A DNA stretch of 18,141 bases, taken from Thalassolituus sp. UBA674 (GTDB taxonomy: Bacteria > Pseudomonadota > Gammaproteobacteria > Pseudomonadales > Oceanobacteraceae). A program made the position numbers and the translations under genes. The DNA is taken from the NCBI GenBank assembly GCA_002298335.1, contig DBNK01000015.1, positions 153,056 to 171,196 of the forward strand, given 5' to 3'. How positions within the stretch are numbered: the stretch's first letter is position 1; the number at the start of each line of letters is the position of its first letter. Shown here one piece after another: positions 14,390 through 18,141 of this stretch. A model generated the notes under the pieces. It worked only from the letters and a program-made list of their open reading frames with translations, was not told the DNA's origin and did not search any database.

Positions 14390-16735
14390 TTAGTGCTCCT
14401 GCGCTTTGAACAAGCGCAGTCGGTTGGCATTGGTGACGACCGTGAGCGACGAAAATGCCATTGCGGCACCCGCAATCACAGGGTTCATAAGTACCCCAAG
14501 CAAGGGGTAAAGAATACCTGCGGCAACCGGAACACCCGCCACGTTGTAAATAAACGCACCGAACAGGTTCTGTTTGATGTTACGTAATGTGGCCTTGCTC
14601 ACCGCAATGGCATCGGCAAGCCCATGCAGCGATCCGCGCATCAAGGTGATATCGGCACTCTCTATGGCCACGTCGGTGCCCGTACCGATGGCGAAACCCA
14701 CATTGGCAATTGCCAACGCTGGCGCGTCGTTGATGCCATCGCCTGTCATGCCGACCACTTCACCTTCCATCTGCAGTTCCTGAACCTTTTTGGATTTGTC
14801 CTCCGGTAACACCTCGGCAAAGAACTCTTTAATGCCCGCCTTTTCGGCGACGGCTTTTGCCGTGGCGCGGTTGTCGCCGGTCAGCATGACAACGCGAATG
14901 CCGTTGTGCTGCAGTCGTTTAATGGCGGCAATAGAGTCTTCTTTGATGGGGTCAGCCACCGCGATAATGGCGGAGAGCTTGTTATCCACGGCGAAATACA
15001 TCGGCGTCTTAGCCTCGGCAGCCAGGCCCTGCGCTTTTTCAACAAAATCGCCGAGTTCGATATTGCGCTCTCGCATCAGTTTTTCATTGCCGAACAGCAA
15101 CGTTTTGCCATCCACCTCAGCCTGCACACCGTGACCGGCGATGGCATTGAAATTGGAGACCTTCCCGGTTTCGATACCCTTCTCCTGGGCTGACTCGACA
15201 ATCGCCAGCGCCAGCGGATGTTCAGAACCCGATTCGAGCGTGGCTGCCAGCTTCAGGATAGTGTTCTCGTCCTGCTCGCCAGCGACCAAAATATCGGTGA
15301 CCTTCGGCGCCCCCAAGGTAATGGTGCCGGTTTTATCCAGAATCATCGCTGATATTTTCGATGCGGTTTGCAAGGCTTCGCCGTTGCGAATAAGGACACC
15401 CGCTTCTGCCGCTTTGCCCACACCCACCATCACCGACATGGGGGTTGCCAGACCCAACGCACAGGGACAGGCGATAATCAGTACCGTGGTGGCAGATACG
15501 ATGGCAAACGCCACGGCTGGGTTCGGGCCAAAGTTGAGCCAGACCAACGCACTGGTGACGGCGATAATCATTACGACGGGTACAAAATACGCGGAAATCA
15601 CATCGGCCAAGCGACCAATAGGCGGCTTGGAATTCTGTGCGCGTTTGACCATGTTGATAATTTGCGCCAGGGCCGTGTCTTTGCCGACACGAGTGGCCTT
15701 AAACAGAATGGAGCCGGTTTTATTGATGGTGCCCGCTGCAACCGTGTCGCCCACGGCTTTTTCAACGGGCATGGGTTCACCCGTTAACATGGACTCGTCA
15801 ATGGCGGTATGGCCTTCTATGACTTCACCATCCACAGGAATTTTTTCTCCCGGACGTACACGCACCACATCGTCCATGAGCACCTGTTCGATAGCGATAT
15901 CCAGTTCCTTTTCGTCGCGTATGACTCTGGCTGTCTTAGCCTGCAGGCCGATCAGCCGTTTAATAGCTTCCGATGTGCGCCCGCGGGCTTTGAGCTCTAG
16001 GGCCAGGCCCAGATCGATCAGCCCGATAATGATCGCCGTGGCCTCAAAGTAAACATGGCGAGCTTGTTCTGGAACCGACTCGGGGAAAAATACGACCACC
16101 ATGGAATACAGCCATGCGGTACCCGTACCCAGCGCAATCAAAGTGTCCATATTGGCAGAATGATTCAGGAAGGACTTCCAGGCGCCGACAAAAAAATGTT
16201 TTCCTGAGAAGTACAAAACGCCAAAGGTGAGTATGCCAACGATCAGCCAAGCGATCCGCTCGGTTGTGGTATTAACATTAACCTCCCCGGTAATCAGCGC
16301 ATAGGCCATTAGCGGCCCACCCAGGGAAAGGGCTATCCAGGTTTCCTTCATCAGGCGTTTGTAATAAGCCTGATCCGCCTTTTCTTTTTCTGCGAGCGCA
16401 TCATCTTCGCTCTCCGCAGCCGCAAGCTTCGCGTTGTAACCGGCTTTTTCCACCGCCTTTACCAGATCAGCAGCATCGGCATTGCCCGTCACACTCACAG
16501 TGCGCTGAGCGAAATTCATCTCGGCATTTTCTACACCGGACACCGCCTTTAGCGCCGACTCAATTTTTCCAACGCAACTGGCACAACCCGCACCTTCAAT
16601 AATCAGTTCCTGAGGACCAGAGTTATTTCCTGAACTGTGGTGATTAGCCTTATGTGCATGATGATCATGAGGCGGAGTTGTCGTACCATCTTCATGGCAA
16701 GAGACACCGCCAGATTCCGTTTTAGTTGTACTCAT
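14390..16735 (-). CDS. copA: Cu(I)-exporting P1B-type ATPase (CopA type)
   Basis: This 781-residue inner-membrane pump uses ATP to move Cu(I) (or Ag(I)) from cytoplasm to periplasm. In order: a His-rich N-terminus (HDHHAHKANHH, 23-33), one HMA domain with CASC (51-54), eight expected helices, TGE (318-320), the metal-site CPC (423-425), DKTGTIT (467-473) with the phosphorylated Asp, SEHPLA (504-509), and GDGINDAP (665-672). YN (730-731) and MxxSS (759-763) in the last two helices are the signature of subgroup 1B-1, which is Cu(I)-specific. Start: ATG 16735 with GGAG at 6 nt. Gene order (regulator, chaperone, pump) and spacing support one operon. All catalytic residues are intact. The single HMA domain is usual for bacterial CopA. 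Confidence 0.97.
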   Translation of the reverse strand: MSTTKTESGGVSCHEDGTTTPPHDHHAHKANHHSSGNNSGPQELIIEGAGCASCVGKIESALKAVSGVENAEMNFAQRTVSVTGNADAADLVKAVEKAGYNAKLAAAESEDDALAEKEKADQAYYKRLMKETWIALSLGGPLMAYALITGEVNVNTTTERIAWLIVGILTFGVLYFSGKHFFVGAWKSFLNHSANMDTLIALGTGTAWLYSMVVVFFPESVPEQARHVYFEATAIIIGLIDLGLALELKARGRTSEAIKRLIGLQAKTARVIRDEKELDIAIEQVLMDDVVRVRPGEKIPVDGEVIEGHTAIDESMLTGEPMPVEKAVGDTVAAGTINKTGSILFKATRVGKDTALAQIINMVKRAQNSKPPIGRLADVISAYFVPVVMIIAVTSALVWLNFGPNPAVAFAIVSATTVLIIACPCALGLATPMSVMVGVGKAAEAGVLIRNGEALQTASKISAMILDKTGTITLGAPKVTDILVAGEQDENTILKLAATLESGSEHPLALAIVESAQEKGIETGKVSNFNAIAGHGVQAEVDGKTLLFGNEKLMRERNIELGDFVEKAQGLAAEAKTPMYFAVDNKLSAIIAVADPIKEDSIAAIKRLQHNGIRVVMLTGDNRATAKAVAEKAGIKEFFAEVLPEDKSKKVQELQMEGEVVGMTGDGINDAPALAIANVGFAIGTGTDVAIESADITLMRGSLHGLADAIAVSKATLRNIKQNLFGAFIYNVAGVPVAAGILYPLLGVLMNPVIAGAAMAFSSLTVVTNANRLRLFKAQEH

Positions 16736-16765
16736 ACCCTACTCCCGGTTATTTCTTAAGAACTG

Positions 16766-17086
16766 TTATCGGATGACCGCCGCTGGAAAGCCAACGCCTT
16801 GCAATACTTCAACGAGATGATCTGCATCGACTGCACCAACAACTGAAGCGACACCGGTTGCCAGATCCATAGAGGCCTCACTGACCCCGGAAACGGATTT
16901 CAGAGTATGTTCTATACTTTTAACGCAACCACCACAGGTGGCTCCCTGCACTTGTAATTGGTGCAGGGGTTGCGATGATCTGCTAACACTGTTGGTATCA
17001 GGTGCCGCAGACGAAATGGATGACTTGCCCGCACAGCAACAGCCACTTTTACGTTGATTGGCGTTCGACGTTTGGTGTGTATTCAT
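16766..17086 (-). CDS. HMA-domain copper chaperone with Cys-rich N-terminus
   Basis: A CopZ-like cytoplasmic metallochaperone. From ATG 17086 it has 106 residues: a leader with three adjacent cysteines (SGCCCAGKS, 14-22), a Ser-rich linker, then an HMA domain (LQVQGATCGGCVKSIEHTLK) whose CGGC motif (51-54) is the Cu(I) site. Typical CopZ proteins are about 70 residues; the extra leader with CCC is unusual and may be a second thiolate site. A first ATG at 17092 overlaps the merR stop (ATGA) but lies only 1 nt from GGAGG, so 17086, at 7 nt, is preferred. It would deliver copper to the CopA HMA domain just downstream. Confidence 0.87.
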   Translation of the reverse strand: MNTHQTSNANQRKSGCCCAGKSSISSAAPDTNSVSRSSQPLHQLQVQGATCGGCVKSIEHTLKSVSGVSEASMDLATGVASVVGAVDADHLVEVLQGVGFPAAVIR

Positions 17087-17088
17087 AC

Positions 17089-17499
17089 TCATTCCTCCAC
17101 GGTGAATTCTTCAATTAAATGGCAAAGCATATGACCTGTCGGAGCCTTGTCCGGTTTTTGGCTCCACTCCAATACGGCGCGTTGCATACGATCCCGCAGC
17201 CGTATCGTTTCTTTAAACTGCTGCTCAGTTTCATGTAATCTCTGATCAATCAAGCGTCTCACCGTCGGACAAGGAGATTTTTTCTTGTCAGCATGGGAAA
17301 GAATTTCCTGAATATCCTCGACCGAAAATCCCAACTGTCGGGCGCTTAACACAAACCTCAAACGCTTAACATCGTTGTCGCTGTATTCCCGATATCCATT
17401 GGCCTTGCTTTTGGTGGGATTCAGAATATTGATGCGGGTATAAAACCGTACCGTGTCTGCCGTAATGCCCAATAGCCTGGCAACCTCGATGACTTTCAT
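17089..17499 (-). CDS. MerR-family metal-responsive activator
   Basis: The 136-residue regulator has an N-terminal winged helix-turn-helix (MKVIEVARLLGITADTVRFY, 1-20), the HYR-like segment NGYREYSDNDVKRLRFV, a long dimerisation helix from about 82 to 112, and likely metal ligands C77 (SPCPTV), H123 and C126 (TGHMLCHLIEE). CueR-type Cu(I) sensors have two cysteines at the end and none at the C77 position, so this one is closer to the ZntR/CadR/PbrR type in ligand pattern; the copper genes downstream nevertheless suggest Cu or Ag. ATG 17499 has AGGAGG at 5 nt. The gene leads the operon, with a MerR-type dyad promoter about 120 bases upstream, so it probably controls itself. Confidence 0.94.
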   Translation of the reverse strand: MKVIEVARLLGITADTVRFYTRINILNPTKSKANGYREYSDNDVKRLRFVLSARQLGFSVEDIQEILSHADKKKSPCPTVRRLIDQRLHETEQQFKETIRLRDRMQRAVLEWSQKPDKAPTGHMLCHLIEEFTVEE

Positions 17500-17527
17500 G
17501 CCACCCTCCTCTTGATCCAGTCATGCC

Positions 17528-17569
17528 ATCCTAAGCTTCCGCCGGGATCAGGACCTTGATCTGAGTCAA
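17528..17569 (-). promoter_or_regulatory. Candidate class II Anr/FNR promoter for the merR operon
   Basis: TTGAT-CTGA-GTCAA at 17556-17569 differs from the FNR/Anr consensus TTGAT-N4-ATCAA at one base, and Anr sites accept G there. Its centre (17562.5) lies 41.5 bp upstream of 17521 on the minus strand, and TAGGAT (17533-17528) falls exactly at -12 to -7 of that start. This is the geometry of a class II FNR-activated promoter. Transcripts would begin 22 bases before the merR ATG. Confidence 0.55.
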
Positions 17570-17625
17570 TCACCGGTTATAAACCGAGGTTCTACACCAA
17601 GCTTTATAACCGTGCGCTGGAAAAG

Positions 17626-17656
17626 GTTATACACCTGTGTCATGGACACAGGTCAA
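17626..17656 (-). promoter_or_regulatory. MerR-type promoter and operator of the merR-copA operon
   Basis: On the minus strand TTGACC (17656-17651) and TATAAC (17631-17626) are separated by 19 bp. The spacer region holds a perfect inverted repeat, ACCTGTGTC-N3-GACACAGGT (17633-17653). The overlong 19-bp spacer with a dyad is the hallmark of promoters twisted into shape by MerR proteins. It should be the target of the regulator encoded just downstream, with transcription starting near 17619. Confidence 0.8.
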
Positions 17657-17725
17657 GCAGTTTTAGCGTGCGGATTCATGCCATCTATTGGCTATGTTAA
17701 TGAGGGGAGACTGACACCTGGATGA

Positions 17726-17755
17726 CCCCAACATTACACACCTGTAATGTTGGGG
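17726..17755. repeat. Perfect 13-bp inverted repeat with 4-base loop
   Basis: CCCCAACATTACA (17726-17738), CACC, TGTAATGTTGGGG (17743-17755). It lies between the RND gene stop and the merR promoter. No T run follows on either strand, so it is not a classic terminator, though it could still end the cusA transcript or block read-through. The inner ATTAC-N5-TGTAAT resembles a two-component copper-regulator box, which would make it an operator; both readings are open. Confidence 0.6.
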
Positions 17756-17763
17756 TAGATTAT

Positions 17764-17777
17764 TTGATCCAAATCAA
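17764..17777. promoter_or_regulatory. Perfect FNR/Anr consensus site
   Basis: TTGAT-CCAA-ATCAA matches TTGAT-N4-ATCAA at all ten positions. It is 30 bases after the RND gene stop and upstream of the merR promoter. No -10 is in register at 41.5 bp on the minus strand (TGTAAT at 17738-17733 is three bases off), and no plus-strand gene follows, so its target promoter is unclear. Confidence 0.55.
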
Positions 17778-17806
17778 CTCGAATGACATTTGGCCAGATC
17801 CCTTTC

Positions 17807-18139
17807 TCAGGGCTTTCTCCAAAGAAGGTAAACGGCTGGTAGCACGAGTAAAGTCAGAATGACCGCACTTAGCATCCCACCGACCATGGGCGCGGCAATA
17901 CGACTCATGACCTCCGAACCGGTCCCTGTTCCGTACATTATCGGCAACAGCCCCACGATAATCGCGGCAGCCGTCATCATCACCGGACGCACCCGTAAGC
18001 CGGCACCGTGTAATACGGCGTGGCGCAGGGTTTCCAGGCGGGGTTCCACGCCCTCCTGCTCACACTCCTCCAGCATATGCCGATAAGCCTGGTTGAGGTA
18101 CACCAGCATGATGACGCCGATTTCCACAGCAACACCGGC
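17807..18139 (-). CDS. cusA: CusA-like heavy-metal RND efflux pump, C-terminal part
   Basis: The frame is open to the window edge and ends in TGA at 17807-17809, giving 111 residues. It contains the last membrane helices of an HME-RND pump: EIGVIMLVYLNQAY, the conserved GLRVRPVMMTAAAIIVGLLP (RPVMMT is typical of CusA/CzcA), MYGTGTGSEVMSRIAAPMVG and the final helix ILTLLVLPAVYLLWRKP. Such pumps drive Cu(I)/Ag(I) or Zn/Co/Cd from periplasm to outside with the CusB and CusC partners, which would lie beyond the window. The pump is on the same strand as the merR operon and upstream of it, so it probably forms the preceding transcript. CusA is favoured over CzcA by context only. Confidence 0.93.
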   Translation of the reverse strand, partial: AGVAVEIGVIMLVYLNQAYRHMLEECEQEGVEPRLETLRHAVLHGAGLRVRPVMMTAAAIIVGLLPIMYGTGTGSEVMSRIAAPMVGGMLSAVILTLLVLPAVYLLWRKP

Positions 18140-18141
18140 CA

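Noticed and set aside
15141..16052. Long plus-strand frame of 303 codons opposite copA
   Set aside because: It is antisense to the well-conserved copA gene, has no recognisable domain and reflects that gene's codon bias. The other long plus-strand frames at 5387-5812, 6035-6535, 7539-8054 and 9392-9868 are rejected for the same reason.
1..18141. tRNA, rRNA, CRISPR array, phage genes or an origin
   Set aside because: No cloverleaf, rRNA core, repeat-spacer array, integrase or iteron cluster was seen by eye on either strand; a covariance scan was not possible here.

Overview
The window looks like part of a gammaproteobacterial genome, possibly a marine Pseudomonadales or Marinobacter-like bacterium. 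The evidence is a TonB-dependent receptor, Anr/FNR-type sites, Shine-Dalgarno (SD)-led tightly packed operons and the set of copper genes. The genus is an inference. By eye, the receptor gene at the left edge is more GC-rich than the debris zone at 1800-2750, which would fit an island inserted beside chromosomal sequence.

Layout: (1) 2-841 (+) is the 3' end of an outer-membrane siderophore receptor followed by a terminator hairpin. (2) 1076-2598 is a junk zone: a 3' group II intron remnant, an internally deleted IS3-family element, a degraded ORF and a broken YHS/HMA-like metal-binding gene. (3) From 2614 to 17499 everything reads on the minus strand. In transcription order it is a MerR regulator, an HMA metallochaperone, a Cu(I) P1B-type ATPase, a membrane-anchored cupredoxin, a P-II-like protein, a His-rich DUF2933 protein, an ICMT-like membrane methyltransferase, a Met/His-rich periplasmic protein and an HMA-fold-like protein. 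It then runs without a clear break into a metabolic block: AMP/thymidine phosphorylase, PRPP synthetase-like protein, MBL/beta-CASP nuclease, a His-rich helical protein, a DUF5676 membrane protein, a 5'-truncated acetate kinase, phosphoketolase and an APC permease. A 28-codon ORF and the broken YHS gene follow. (4) 17500-17806 is a regulatory region. (5) 17807-18139 (-) is the C-terminus of a CusA-like RND metal efflux pump.

The copper part is familiar: sensing (MerR), chaperoning, export across the inner membrane (CopA), periplasmic binding and RND efflux. The unusual part is the metabolic block in the same apparent transcript. On paper it links RNA or nucleotide breakdown (beta-CASP nuclease, NMP phosphorylase) through ribose phosphates to phosphoketolase and acetyl phosphate. 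Its acetate kinase has lost the N-terminal half here, so acetyl phosphate would have to go to another enzyme.

The control region upstream of merR carries three signals: a MerR-type promoter (TTGACC, 19-bp spacer filled by a perfect dyad, TATAAC), a perfect FNR/Anr site (TTGAT-N4-ATCAA), and a second Anr site with one mismatch centred exactly 41.5 bp upstream of a position 21 bp before the merR start codon, with a -10-like TAGGAT in register. The whole island may therefore answer to both metal and oxygen limitation.
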